64,000 bases of DNA from Neomoorella carbonis (GCF_045278715.1 NZ_CP136420.1:2046001-2110000); one strand, 5' to 3'. Shown: positions 52,294 through 60,952, counted from the stretch's first letter. Numbers and translations: made by a program. Notes: a model not told the origin generated them from the sequence alone.

Positions 52294-54435
52294 ATGGCAC
52301 AGGCTGCAAGCCCTGGTAGGCCCAGGTCCGGCAAAACTGCAGTCTTCCGGGTTGAAGGGATTACTTGACTGGATTGCGCCGCCAAGTTTGAAAAAAATGT
52401 CGCGGCGCTCCCTGGTGTAACCAGGGCCAGTCTAAACGCTAGCACCGGCAGGTTAGTTGTTGAAGGAGCAGCCGATCTGGAAGCCATTCGGCGGGAAGGC
52501 AGGAAGGAAAACTACGCTATCTTCCCCGCCGGGCAAGACGAGGTTAAACCGGCCAGGCCCACGGTCAATTGGGAACTGTTGCGCACGGTGATCGCTGCCG
52601 GCGCCCTGGCAGCCGCCTATGTGGTAGAACGGGCCGTTGGAGCAGCCACCATTTTCATCCCGTTATTCTTAACGGCCATGATAGCCGGCGGATGGGGTAA
52701 CGCTCGCAAGGCCTGGTATTCCCTGCCGCGCCTGGACTTTAACATGAGCGTGCTAATGACCATAGCCGTTATCGGGGCCGCGGCCCTTGGTGAATGGGAA
52801 GAAGGAGCCGCTGTGGCCTTCCTGTATTCCGTGTCCGAGATGCTGGAGTCCTGGACCATGGGACGGGTGCGCCGGTCTATCCGCGCACTCATGGATATCG
52901 CCCCCAGGGCGGCGAGGATCCGCCGCCAGGCGGGGGAAGAAATTGAAGTCCCGGTCGAAGAGATCCAGGTGGGCGACGTGATGATCGTCCACCCTGGCGA
53001 GAAGATCGCCATGGACGGACGTATCATCAAAGGCGTGTCGGCCGTCAACGAAGCCCCCATCACGGGTGAGGCCGTACCAGTGGCAAAAGGCCCCGGGGCC
53101 GAAGTTTATGCCGGTACCCTCAATACCCATGGTTCCCTGGAGGTCGAGGTCACCAAGCTGGTCCGGGACACCACCATCGCCAGGATCATTCACCTGGTGG
53201 AAGAGGCGCAGGCCCGGCGGGCGCCATCCCAGGCCTTTGTCGATCGTTTCGCTGCCGTTTATACCCCTATTGTTCTGGCCCTGGCCGCCGGCATTGTCCT
53301 GGTACCGCCCCTGCTCCTGGGCTACCCGTGGGGTCCATGGATCTACCGGGGGCTGGCGCTCCTGGTAGTTGCTTGTCCCTGCGCCCTGGTGGTATCGACT
53401 CCGGTAGCCATTGTCAGTGCCATTGGTAACGCCGCCCGCAACGGGGTCCTGATCAAGGGCGGGGTCTACCTGGAACAGGCCGGTGCCCTCACGGCCGTCG
53501 CTTTTGACAAGACCGGAACCCTGACGAAGGGCGAACCTACCGTTACCGACATTATCCCCCTGGGCCGGCTGGCCGAGGAGGAGCTGCTCCAGATTGCCGC
53601 CAGCCTCGAGGCACGTTCCGAGCACCCCCTGGCGCAAGCTGTTGTTAAGGCGGCGGAAGCCCGCGGGCTAACTATAAAACCTGCGGAGGATTTCAACGCC
53701 CTTACCGGCCGCGGGGCGCGAGGGGTCGTGAGCGGCCGGACCGTCTATATAGGTAACCTTGGCCTTTTTACCGAGCTTGGTATGGAGACCAAAGCGGTGG
53801 CCGGCCGGGTCCGCCTGCTGCAAGAGGAGGGCAAGACAGCCATGGTTGTGGCCACGGCTGAAGATTTTCTGGGAATCATCGCCGTGGCCGATGAGGTCCG
53901 GGAAACAAGTGCAGCGGCAATTGCCGCCTTGAAACGAAGCGGCATCCGCCGCACAGTCATGCTGACGGGAGATAACGAAACTACAGCCCGCACCATTGCG
54001 AGCCGGGTCGGGGTGGATGAATTTCGCGCTGAACTGCTGCCCCAGGACAAGGTTAAAGCGGTTCAGGAACTGCTGCAGCAATACGGCAAGGTGGCCATGG
54101 TAGGTGATGGTATTAATGATGCCCCGGCCCTGGCTACGGCTACGGTTGGCATCGCCATGGGCGGGGCAGGGACGGACACCGCGCTGGAAACGGCGGACAT
54201 TGTCCTCATGGCCGATGACCTGACCAGGTTGCCCTTCACCATCCGCCTCAGCCGGGCGGCCCTCGGGGTGATCCGGCAGAACATCGGCTTTTCCCTGGCC
54301 GTCAAGGCCATGGCAGTGGCCGCCGTGTTCCCGGGGTGGCTCACCCTCTGGCTCGCCATTCTGGCCGATATGGGAGCATCATTGCTGGTGACCCTGAACG
54401 GCATGCGGCTCCTGCGGCTGCCTCCGGAAAAATAG
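52294..54435 (+). CDS. cadA: P1B-type heavy-metal ATPase with probable selenocysteine (UGA) in its HMA metal-binding motif
   Basis: A 713-residue CadA/ZntA-type exporter if UGA at 52366-52368 is read. Residues 16-80 form an HMA domain with VEGIT-UGA-LDCAAKFEKNV: residue 25 (UGA) sits exactly where CadA has the first Cys of TCxxC, giving UxxC. The rest is intact: CPC at 361-363, DKTGT with phosphorylated D405, SEHPLA, GDGIND. ATG 52294 has AGGGTGAT 8 bases upstream. No start codon with a ribosome binding site occurs after the UGA; the next usable codon (TTG 52579) lies at the edge of the first membrane span. A 7-bp hairpin follows the UGA. It exports Zn/Cd/Pb-like ions. A nonsense mutation is the alternative. 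Confidence 0.8.
52366..52408 (+). promoter_or_regulatory. UGA codon with candidate bacterial SECIS hairpin
   Basis: Seven bases after UGA (52366-52368), GCGCCGC (52376-52382) pairs perfectly with GCGGCGC (52402-52408), enclosing a 19-base A-rich loop. Bacterial SECIS elements are hairpins beginning just after the UGA within the coding region. The loop lacks the GGU seen in E. coli fdhF, but clostridial SECIS sequences vary. Confidence 0.5.
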
Positions 54436-54445
54436 CTGCCAGGAA

Positions 54446-54480
54446 CGGGGAAGGGAGGCCGTTCGCCCTCCCTTCCCCGT
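54446..54480. repeat. Perfect 15-bp inverted repeat after cadA
   Basis: AACGGGGAAGGGAGG pairs with CCTCCCTTCCCCGTT around an 8-base loop. Neither strand carries a run of U after it. It lies between converging genes, directly before the bidirectional terminator, and may protect 3' ends. Confidence 0.7.
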
Positions 54481-54484
54481 TCTA

Positions 54485-54522
54485 AAAAGGTGCTCCGCCC
54501 TCCCGGAAGGCAGGAGCTTTTT
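54485..54522. terminator. Bidirectional terminator between cadA and the double-cubane gene
   Basis: GCTCC (54492-54496) pairs with GGAGC (54513-54517); AAAAAGG precedes and TTTTTAAA follows, so each strand ends in a U-tract. Confidence 0.7.
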
Positions 54523-54552
54523 AAACCCGGGCCGTAACATAAGCAGCCAGGT

Positions 54553-55845
54553 TTAACGGGCAACCATCTCCAAGAAAGCCTCAATTCGTGTCTGCAGCTG
54601 AGCTGCATCTTTTTCGCTGAAATCACTTTCCAGGCATAAAACCGGTAGCCCCGCTTCCCGCAGGGCTTTTTCCACCTGCCGGGCTTCGAGGGCATAAGTC
54701 TGACAGAACTGGAGGGAATAATAAATCACCCCGTCGGCCTTTCCTTCCCTGGCCAGGCGCAGGATGTCTTCCACCCGGGACGTATTGGGAGTAAAGCAGG
54801 CACAGTTGATGTCCAGCAATCGCCGGGCCAAATTTTTTACCTGCTGGGACAGGGTTTCGCCGTCTTCAGGCACCATCCCGGCGAAATAACGGCTGCCGGT
54901 ACATGTTTCTTCACCGATAATCACCGCCCCTGACTTCTCCACCAGGTGGTGTAGCTTCCAGTAAGGTAAAGGCATGGGTGTCCCCGTTACCAGGAGACGC
55001 GGTGCTCCTTTACTGGTAACACCTTCACCCCTGGCAATCCTATCCTCAAGTTCTTCGCAAAGGGCATTAACTTGAGCCGTGAAACGGTCCGGGTCATCAA
55101 AGAAAGCCAGTTGCGAAATTAGCAGGGCGTCTTTTCCGCTAATAGGAGCCGGGTCGGCCCGGCGGGCTTGATACAGGCGCTGCAGGGCCGCACGGCGGGC
55201 ATTGGCCTTCTTGATAGCGGCATTTAATTTCTCACTATCGATTTTTTGTCCCGACCGTCGTTCAATTTCTTCTTTAAATCGGTAAATTTCCCCTTCCCAG
55301 AGGGCCAGGTCGGCCGCTTCCTTACGCTGGGGCAATTCCATTACGTAAGTAGGAACATAATCATTGAGAATTTCCCAGGTCTTCTTTTTCCCATCACAGG
55401 TAGTTTCGCCAACAAGAAAATCGACGACCTGAAAGTAAGGGCAAATCCGCTCCAGTTTAAAGCCAACCAGAGACTTAATCAGGGGGCACAGGTTACGCGG
55501 TAAAATTTGTTCTCCGGCAGGAACGGTAAACTGGGTTCCTGCACAGAGCCCGACACTAACCCCATCGACGGCGAGGATAAGTTCTTCCGGCACAAAAACG
55601 CAAAAGGTACCGGCCACCAGCCGCCCGGCTCTTTTATGGGCCAAAATTTCTTCGACCCTCCTGCCATGGGCCTCACCTAAAAGTTTATCAAAATAGGCCA
55701 TACCCGCCGGCCGGTTATCTTGTTGTAAAAAAACCTCGCTAAAGGCTTCGGGCAATGCCGCTAAAAAAGCATCGTGCCTTTCCAGATCCAGCCCTAAATT
55801 CCGCCACATTTCCCGGTAAGCGTCGCTCAAAGGGATCATCTCCTC
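54553..55845 (-). CDS. Double-cubane-cluster-type protein of the 2-hydroxyacyl-CoA dehydratase family
   Basis: A protein of about 430 residues of the HgdB/FldC/BadD superfamily, in its single-subunit branch: conserved cysteines in GTFCVFVPEE, SVGLCAGTQF, PRNLCPLIK, GETTCDGKK, GEETCTGSRYF and the late LQFCQTYALEA motif. Characterised relatives in Carboxydothermus bind a double-cubane [8Fe-9S] cluster and reduce small molecules such as acetylene with an ATP-driven activator. No activase gene is adjacent. ATG 55845 overlaps GGAGGAG closely, so TTG 55836 may be the true start. It has an 11-bp-period repeat box 90 bases upstream. Confidence 0.85.
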   Translation of the reverse strand, partial: EEMIPLSDAYREMWRNLGLDLERHDAFLAALPEAFSEVFLQQDNRPAGMAYFDKLLGEAHGRRVEEILAHKRAGRLVAGTFCVFVPEELILAVDGVSVGLCAGTQFTVPAGEQILPRNLCPLIKSLVGFKLERICPYFQVVDFLVGETTCDGKKKTWEILNDYVPTYVMELPQRKEAADLALWEGEIYRFKEEIERRSGQKIDSEKLNAAIKKANARRAALQRLYQARRADPAPISGKDALLISQLAFFDDPDRFTAQVNALCEELEDRIARGEGVTSKGAPRLLVTGTPMPLPYWKLHHLVEKSGAVIIGEETCTGSRYFAGMVPEDGETLSQQVKNLARRLLDINCACFTPNTSRVEDILRLAREGKADGVIYYSLQFCQTYALEARQVEKALREAGLPVLCLESDFSEKDAAQLQTRIEAFLEMVAR

Positions 55846-55933
55846 CAAGTAATTTTCGCCTGGTATATTTTCGCTTTTTATTTTAAATATCCTTTTATAA
55901 TATATATTCCATTTTGTTATGATTTGCTCCGGC

Positions 55934-55972
55934 TGTGAAGACATTATGAAGAAAATATGAAGAAAGTCTGAA
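55934..55972 (-). promoter_or_regulatory. Four-fold 11-bp direct-repeat box (OmpR/PhoP type), copy A
   Basis: On the minus strand TTCAGA, TTCATA, TTCATA and TTCACA start exactly 11 bp apart (plus-strand starts 55967, 55956, 55945, 55934). Tandem TT(C/A)A(C/T)A hexamers at 11-bp spacing are the hallmark of PhoP/OmpR-family binding. It lies 90-127 bases before the double-cubane protein start, and a similar box occurs at 59578. Confidence 0.65.
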
Positions 55973-55988
55973 AGATCGCATATCAGTC

Positions 55989-56018
55989 TTGACACATACC
56001 CATATAGGGTAATATGCT
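55989..56018 (+). promoter_or_regulatory. MerR- or CsoR-type promoter of the His-rich membrane peptide gene
   Basis: TTGACA (55989-55994), an 18-bp spacer and TATGCT (56013-56018). The spacer holds the dyad TACCCATATAGGGTA. A dyad inside a long spacer is typical of MerR targets, and TACCC-GGGTA is also close to copper-responsive CsoR operators. A MerR gene lies 300 bases away. Confidence 0.55.
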
Positions 56019-56063
56019 GGGACTAGACTTATATCTTATTCACTTCCAAGAGGAGAGATGGTG

Positions 56064-56300
56064 ATGAATCACAGAAAGCACGGCTTGCTAATGCTCCTGG
56101 GTTGTGGCCTGATGATGGTGGCTGTATTTTTCTTACTGGCCCGCGGTGCAGCTGCAAGTGATGGCACCGCCGGTGGTAGTTGGGCCTGGCTGTTATTCTT
56201 GCTTTGTCCCCTGATGCACCTTTTCATGATGGGCGGTCACAATCACGGTGAATGTCAGCATGGGGAGCAAAAGGCTACCAGCAAAAATGATCAGTCCTAA
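56064..56300 (+). CDS. Small histidine-rich membrane protein (DUF2933-like)
   Basis: A 78-residue protein with two membrane spans (LLMLLGCGLMMVAVFFLLA and WAWLLFLLCPLMHLFMMGG) and a His/Cys/Glu-rich tail (HNHGECQHGEQ) that could bind a metal. Such DUF2933-like peptides occur next to copper or mercury resistance genes. ATG 56064 is chosen, 7 bases after GAGGAG; two earlier in-frame codons are too close to it. Role unknown. Confidence 0.75.
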   Translation: MNHRKHGLLMLLGCGLMMVAVFFLLARGAAASDGTAGGSWAWLLFLLCPLMHLFMMGGHNHGECQHGEQKATSKNDQS

Positions 56301-56322
56301 GGGCTCCTGGCTTAACAGGGGT

Positions 56323-56754
56323 TCAGTCGTTCGCTTCTTCTAAGGGGAGCTCTTCTCGTTCGATGAACCCACAGATCGTTCCGGCAGGGATGTCCTGGGT
56401 CGATGTAAGTTTCTCATACCGGCGAGCCAATTCGTTGCGAAATGCAACCAGTTCCCGGATGTGTTGGTCTAAGTCGTCAAGGTGCCTTTTGATCAGCCTC
56501 TTCAGGTGTTCGCAAGGTGCAACCCCTCCTGCCCTAAGGCCGATAATCTCCTTAATTTCGTCGAGCGAGAGTCCGAAAAGCTTTGCTTGTTTAATAAACC
56601 TTAGGCGTACCTCATCGTCTTGAGAATAGACGCGATAATGTGTCTCAGACCTTTCGGGTGGGTTAATCAGACCCAATCGCTCGTAATAGCGGATTGTATG
56701 TGGTGGAATGCCTACCCTTCGGCTTAACTCGCCTATAAAGAAGCCTTTTTTCAT
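56323..56754 (-). CDS. MerR-family regulator with metal-type cysteines
   Basis: A 143-residue regulator. The N-terminal winged helix is MerR-type (FFIGELSRRVGIPPHTIRYYE), followed by a long coiled coil. Cysteines in GGVAPCEHL before the dimer helix and TICGFIE near the C-terminus are placed as in ZntR/MerR metal sensors. It lies 60 bases after the thioredoxin-like gene and probably shares the 20-bp-spacer promoter at 57122-57156. ATG 56754 is chosen at the start of homology (MKKGFFIGEL). Confidence 0.88.
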   Translation of the reverse strand: MKKGFFIGELSRRVGIPPHTIRYYERLGLINPPERSETHYRVYSQDDEVRLRFIKQAKLFGLSLDEIKEIIGLRAGGVAPCEHLKRLIKRHLDDLDQHIRELVAFRNELARRYEKLTSTQDIPAGTICGFIEREELPLEEAND

Positions 56755-56813
56755 ATTAGCCAACACTCCCATAATAGGTAGGGAGGGGTAGTTTCCCCTC
56801 CCTGTATCCTCAA

Positions 56814-57089
56814 TTACCCCTGCCCGATACCTGCGGCCATCAGCGCCTCGCGAGAAATCGGCTTCTGGTTCCCGCAACATTCGACCAGTTTACCGTCTAC
56901 AACTACGGCGGGAACTCTGTGGATGCCATACTGCGATGCCTTCTCGCGACATTCGTTGGTGGCACATCCCTGTTGCAAGTCATAAACCAGCACATCGCAG
57001 TTATTGCAGGCCAACTCCTTCACCAGCCTGACGGTTTCAGTGCAAAGGGGACATCCTGCCACGAAGACTTCAACCCGGCGTTTTGCCAT
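56814..57089 (-). CDS. Thioredoxin-like CxxC protein
   Basis: A 91-residue thioredoxin-fold protein: AGCPLCTETV with the redox CxxC, then CNNCDV, a CATNEC insert, VPAVVVDGKLVECCG with the cis-proline, and a C-terminal helix. The extra cysteines (nine in all) suggest metal or thiol handling, as in mercury or arsenic operons. GGGAGGTG precedes ATG 57089. First gene of a unit with the MerR regulator, with a MerR-type promoter. Confidence 0.88.
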   Translation of the reverse strand: MAKRRVEVFVAGCPLCTETVRLVKELACNNCDVLVYDLQQGCATNECREKASQYGIHRVPAVVVDGKLVECCGNQKPISREALMAAGIGQG

Positions 57090-57120
57090 CTCAAACACCT
57101 CCCATAAGTATTTGAGAAAA

Positions 57121-57156
57121 GTATAAACCTTATACCTGACTTTAAAGTCAAGATGT
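57121..57156 (-). promoter_or_regulatory. MerR-type promoter with two palindromes
   Basis: On the minus strand TTGACT, a 20-bp spacer and TATACT. The spacer region contains the perfect palindromes TGACTTTAAAGTCA (57137-57150) and GTATAAACCTTATAC (57121-57135), one base apart. Long spacers with dyads are the signature of MerR-controlled promoters; the MerR gene is second in the unit, so it should autoregulate. Confidence 0.65.
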
Positions 57157-57171
57157 TGGGGGGCGATTTTT

Positions 57172-59409
57172 TTATAAACCAAGTAATCCCCGGCGGCAGC
57201 GATAAGCAAGCAGCGCATATATTATCGCCCCGGCAAAAAGGACCATTCGGAAGCCGGCGGTAATGGCAACCATCATGGCGATAATCGACCCGATTACAGA
57301 AAACCAGCCATTTATGCCCCAGGCTAACGGTACAAAATCCTCCCTTCCCTCCTCCCTTAAGGAACGCAGGCCGGTCGGGAATGGTAAACCCAGGGTTACG
57401 CTTAAAGGAAAAAGGGTGAAGACGGTGAGGATTGTTTTACTGGTCGCTAGAGCTGCGCCTGTCGAAAAAATCCAGGGTACAGCAACACCGGTCAGTATAG
57501 CCAGCACGGCCACAAGAAAAGCCGGCAACCACCTTCGCCTCATTAAAACTCTTTGAACAGCGGCCACCTGGCCGAGCAAACTACCCAGACCACCGCCGAT
57601 GAGGAGGGTAGCAGCAACTACTGTAAAGGCAAGGGTTGGATGACCAAGGATCAAAACGAATTTCTGCACCAGGGCGATCTCAAGCAGCATGAAACCCACA
57701 CCTAGGGCACCAAAATACAGCAGTAATGATTTTTTATTCTTCACGGTGCCGCCTGTGGCATGCTTCAGCCAGCGCCAACCCAGGTGCAAGACCAGGGCCA
57801 GGAGAATATACAGTTCGAAGGGTATGGTATTATCGACATTATAGAAAAAGGGTCGGTCATCGGTGACGACGGTTGCCGCAGTCTTGCCAATTTTCCCATA
57901 GTGCAATAATTGCTCCAACTGCAATTGCGCCTCACTAAGCCGGGCGGTGATGGCCGCCAGCTCATCCGGGGCAAATGGTGCCTTTTTAACCAGGAGAAGC
58001 GGGTAGCTAACTTCCTGGTCATGATGTTCCCCGGGTGTGCCGGCAATCAAGACTTGCCTGGCTATTTCTTCATCTGCCACACCGCTTTCCTTTAAAACAG
58101 CTATGACCGTTGCCAGCGCTTTGCTTAAATCATCAGGGCCGTGCAGGACGAACGCCAGCCGGCCGTCAGGTGTTAAATGATTTAAGTATGAACGTATAGC
58201 CTCACGGGTGTAGATATAGTTTTCGGAAAGGGCGTATCCCGTACCTTCCGCGGCCTGGGTCATGACCTTCGAGAGATAGATAACATCAAACTGTTCGCTG
58301 GTAGTATCTATGAAGGTTCTGCCATTCTGGATAAAGGTGCGTACTTCCGGCAAATCATAAATATTCCCGTTGTAATCGCTGAACTTACGCGCAGCCGCCA
58401 CACTGCCTGGATTAATCTCCACGGCAGTGATATCTTCACTGCCCCCCAGGCGGGCAAGGAGAATGTCAATGCCTCCTCCACTGCCAATTACTAACACGCG
58501 CCGCGGCTTTTCGGGTACAAAAGCGAGGTAGCCGGCTTCTTTTTTCAGTTGCTGGACCCCTGCCAGGTTGCCATCAAAGCGTACCATGGGAGCAGCAGCA
58601 CCGCCGTCAATGAGTACCAATTTTTCGTTCGGGTCTTTAGTGGCGACTACGTCTGTTCTGGCAAAAGCATCCCACGAAGAATATTCAACAACCGGCTGCT
58701 CGCCGTTGAGTTTGAGAAGGCCGATCATCTTCGGTATGCCCCTGTAGGCGGAAAAATCCCTCGCCAGTACTTCAGGTAGGGGGGATACGGCCAGGACGGC
58801 AAGGAGGGCAACCCCGCCGAGAGCAGCCAACATCTGTCGCCGGGAGCGCTTTTTAATAATAGCAAGGTTTAACAACAGGGAAATCAATAAGATAGCTTCG
58901 CCAAGGTAAACTGTCAACCTGATGAGGTTAACAGTGTTCAACAGCGTAACCACGCCAAAGGCAGCCAGCCCGGCGCCAACGAGATCGCCAAAATACAGCA
59001 GGTAAGAGTACTTGCTGAGTACACTGAACGAGCAAGACAAAAACCTACCGCCCAGTACGAAGGGAAGTACGGCTAAAGCAATGTAAACAAAGAAATTTAG
59101 GGGTTGAAAGGGCAATTTGTAAAAAAATAACGTGAGCAGCGGCAGCGTAAACCCCAAGAAAACTACGGATCGAATTCCTATGTCCCATATTTGTTGCCCA
59201 TCCGTTTGCGGAAATTCCTTCACTTTTTTATAAATATCCATGGCCCCCAGACCCAGACCGAGAATGGCCACCGAAGCAACGATGAAGACAAAATGGTAGG
59301 TCATTATCGCCGAGAATATCCGGGTTAGGATAACCTCGTACATAAAGAGAGCCCCTGAGACCACGAACACTGCCGATAAAGAAATTCCCAACCTCATAAA
59401 CTTGTGCAT
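57172..59409 (-). CDS. Membrane-bound spermidine-synthase-like protein
   Basis: A 745-residue protein. Residues 1-215 and about 540-745 are hydrophobic with many spans. Between them is a soluble Rossmann domain with the SAM motif VLVIGSGGGIDILLARLGG, the acidic AVEINPGSV and VIYLSKVMTQA. This is the SpeE-like methyltransferase/aminopropyltransferase fold embedded in a membrane protein; whether it makes polyamines is unproven. It ends about 80 bases from the thioredoxin-like gene and has the second 11-bp-repeat box 170 bases upstream. Confidence 0.85.
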   Translation of the reverse strand: MHKFMRLGISLSAVFVVSGALFMYEVILTRIFSAIMTYHFVFIVASVAILGLGLGAMDIYKKVKEFPQTDGQQIWDIGIRSVVFLGFTLPLLTLFFYKLPFQPLNFFVYIALAVLPFVLGGRFLSCSFSVLSKYSYLLYFGDLVGAGLAAFGVVTLLNTVNLIRLTVYLGEAILLISLLLNLAIIKKRSRRQMLAALGGVALLAVLAVSPLPEVLARDFSAYRGIPKMIGLLKLNGEQPVVEYSSWDAFARTDVVATKDPNEKLVLIDGGAAAPMVRFDGNLAGVQQLKKEAGYLAFVPEKPRRVLVIGSGGGIDILLARLGGSEDITAVEINPGSVAAARKFSDYNGNIYDLPEVRTFIQNGRTFIDTTSEQFDVIYLSKVMTQAAEGTGYALSENYIYTREAIRSYLNHLTPDGRLAFVLHGPDDLSKALATVIAVLKESGVADEEIARQVLIAGTPGEHHDQEVSYPLLLVKKAPFAPDELAAITARLSEAQLQLEQLLHYGKIGKTAATVVTDDRPFFYNVDNTIPFELYILLALVLHLGWRWLKHATGGTVKNKKSLLLYFGALGVGFMLLEIALVQKFVLILGHPTLAFTVVAATLLIGGGLGSLLGQVAAVQRVLMRRRWLPAFLVAVLAILTGVAVPWIFSTGAALATSKTILTVFTLFPLSVTLGLPFPTGLRSLREEGREDFVPLAWGINGWFSVIGSIIAMMVAITAGFRMVLFAGAIIYALLAYRCRRGLLGL

Positions 59410-59577
59410 CTTTTCTCTCCCGCTAAATTCAAGTTAAAACAGTTGAAAGCCAAGGGGGTTATCCCTGGCTTCCAAATCAGGTGCAATTTCTTTTCTTAAT
59501 AAATTCTTTATTATTTGAGTGAACGCCTATCACTACAGTTCCCTTAACATGATTTCCATTCCATTCTAGCTTTCAAC

Positions 59578-59616
59578 TGTGAAGACATCATGAAGAAAAA
59601 AAGGAGAAAGTTTGAA
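59578..59616 (-). promoter_or_regulatory. 11-bp direct-repeat box (OmpR/PhoP type), copy B
   Basis: Repeats TTCACA, TTCATG, TCCTTT (weak) and TTCAAA on the minus strand start 11 bp apart (59578, 59589, 59600, 59611 on the plus strand). The 38 bases match copy A at 55934 closely (CTGTGAAGACAT.ATGAAGAAAA). It lies about 170 bases before the spermidine-synthase-like start. The rest of 59410-59731 holds a GC hairpin (59447-59471) and the terminator below, no gene. Confidence 0.6.
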
Positions 59617-59660
59617 GGGTGTTCAGGACTGTAGCCTGGGGGTGACAACGCAGGATGAAC

Positions 59661-59704
59661 AAAAAGCGCAACAACCGCATCACGAGGTTGCTGCGCTTTT
59701 TGTA
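59661..59704. terminator. Strong bidirectional terminator
   Basis: AAAAAGCGCAacAACC and GGTTGcTGCGCTTTTT form a long stem with U-runs on both strands, 28 bases past the amidohydrolase stop at 59732. Confidence 0.85.
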
Positions 59705-59731
59705 CAGGGTGTCCGCCTCCGATGTAAGCTG

Positions 59732-60922
59732 TTAGAAATCGGCCAGGGCTTTGAAGGCCAGCCAGGAAAGCAGGGCACTGCCGACGGGCAGGCAATCTTC
59801 GTTGATATTAAACCGGGGATGGTGCCAGGGATAGGGAGGCTCTCCCGGGATGGCTGCCCCGAGGTTAAAATATACTGCCGGGACCTTTTCGGCATAGCGG
59901 GCAAAATCCTCGGCACCCATAGAAGGGGCTGCCAGTTCGAATACCTTTCCCGGTCCCAGGAGTTCTCCGGCTACCCGGCGAAACAGTTCGGTAAGCCTGG
60001 CATCGTTTATTAGGGGCGGGTAGCCCAGCAGGTAATCAAGTTCAATCTCCGTCCCGCTGGCGGCCGCCACCCCGGCCAAAATCTCCCGCATATCTTTTTC
60101 CAGCTGCTGCCTGGTAACCTGGTTTAAGGCCCTGGTAGTGCCCGTCATGGTTACCTCACCAGCAACAATATTTTCTTTCTCACCACCATTAATAGTGCCG
60201 ATGGTCAGAACGGCCGGCTGCACCGGATCAATGCGGCGGGCGACAATAGACTGTAAAGCCAGAATCGCCTGGGCGGCTGCGACGATGGCATCCGCGCCCA
60301 GGTGGGGTGCAGCACCGTGGCTGGTACGCCCCTTGATTCTGATGGTAAAGTTATCGGCCGAGGCCATAGCAGCTCCCGATCTGACGCCCACCGTACCTGC
60401 CGGCAGGGCTGAAGTTACATGGAGGCCAAAGACGGCCTTGACCGGTGGGTCGGCCAGGGCTCCGGCTTCAATCAGCAGACGAGCCCCGCCAGGGGGTAAT
60501 TCCTCCCCGGGTTGAAAAAGGAAAACAACCGGGCCAGGGAGTTCCCGGCGGTGGGTTGCTAGCAGCGTCGCCGCCCCTAAAACGATGGCCATATGGGCAT
60601 CATGGCCGCAGGCATGCATCCGGCCCGGGCAGCGGGAAGCATATTCCGCCCCCGTAGCCTCCTGGAGGGGCAAGGCATCCATATCCGCCCTTAAAGCCAC
60701 GGCGGGGCCTTCTTTCGCCCCGTGCAGGATTCCGATAATCCCGGTACCACCGATGCCGGTCCTGACCTTCAAACCCAGTTGCTCTAACACCCCGGCCACC
60801 AGGGCGGCTGTTTCTTTTTCCTCAAAACTCAGTTCCGGGTACTGGTGCAACTGCCGCCGCCAGGCGACCAGCTGCGGTTTGAGGTTTTGAGCTTCTGCCA
60901 GGTAGTAATCTCTTTCTACCAA
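59732..60922 (-). CDS. M20-family amidohydrolase
   Basis: A 396-residue peptidase M20D: RRQLHQYPELSFEE near residue 20, MHACGHDAHMAI (metal His/Asp) near 100, PGEELPPGGARLLIEAG (catalytic Glu/Glu), and the dimerisation domain with RTSHGAAPHLG. It removes acyl or carbamoyl groups from amino acids such as hippurate-like substrates. It is upstream of no sulfur gene in the same unit; spacing of 100 bases to ThiS with a hairpin argues for separate transcription. Confidence 0.9.
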   Translation of the reverse strand: MVERDYYLAEAQNLKPQLVAWRRQLHQYPELSFEEKETAALVAGVLEQLGLKVRTGIGGTGIIGILHGAKEGPAVALRADMDALPLQEATGAEYASRCPGRMHACGHDAHMAIVLGAATLLATHRRELPGPVVFLFQPGEELPPGGARLLIEAGALADPPVKAVFGLHVTSALPAGTVGVRSGAAMASADNFTIRIKGRTSHGAAPHLGADAIVAAAQAILALQSIVARRIDPVQPAVLTIGTINGGEKENIVAGEVTMTGTTRALNQVTRQQLEKDMREILAGVAAASGTEIELDYLLGYPPLINDARLTELFRRVAGELLGPGKVFELAAPSMGAEDFARYAEKVPAVYFNLGAAIPGEPPYPWHHPRFNINEDCLPVGSALLSWLAFKALADF

Positions 60923-60952
60923 CAGGGGGTCACCTTAATTCCGCGATTGATT

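Noticed and set aside
52579..54435. Metal ATPase starting at TTG 52579 as a naturally HMA-less protein
   Set aside because: No ribosome binding site precedes this codon, the start would fall at the edge of the first membrane span, and the upstream 285 bases clearly encode the HMA domain in frame.
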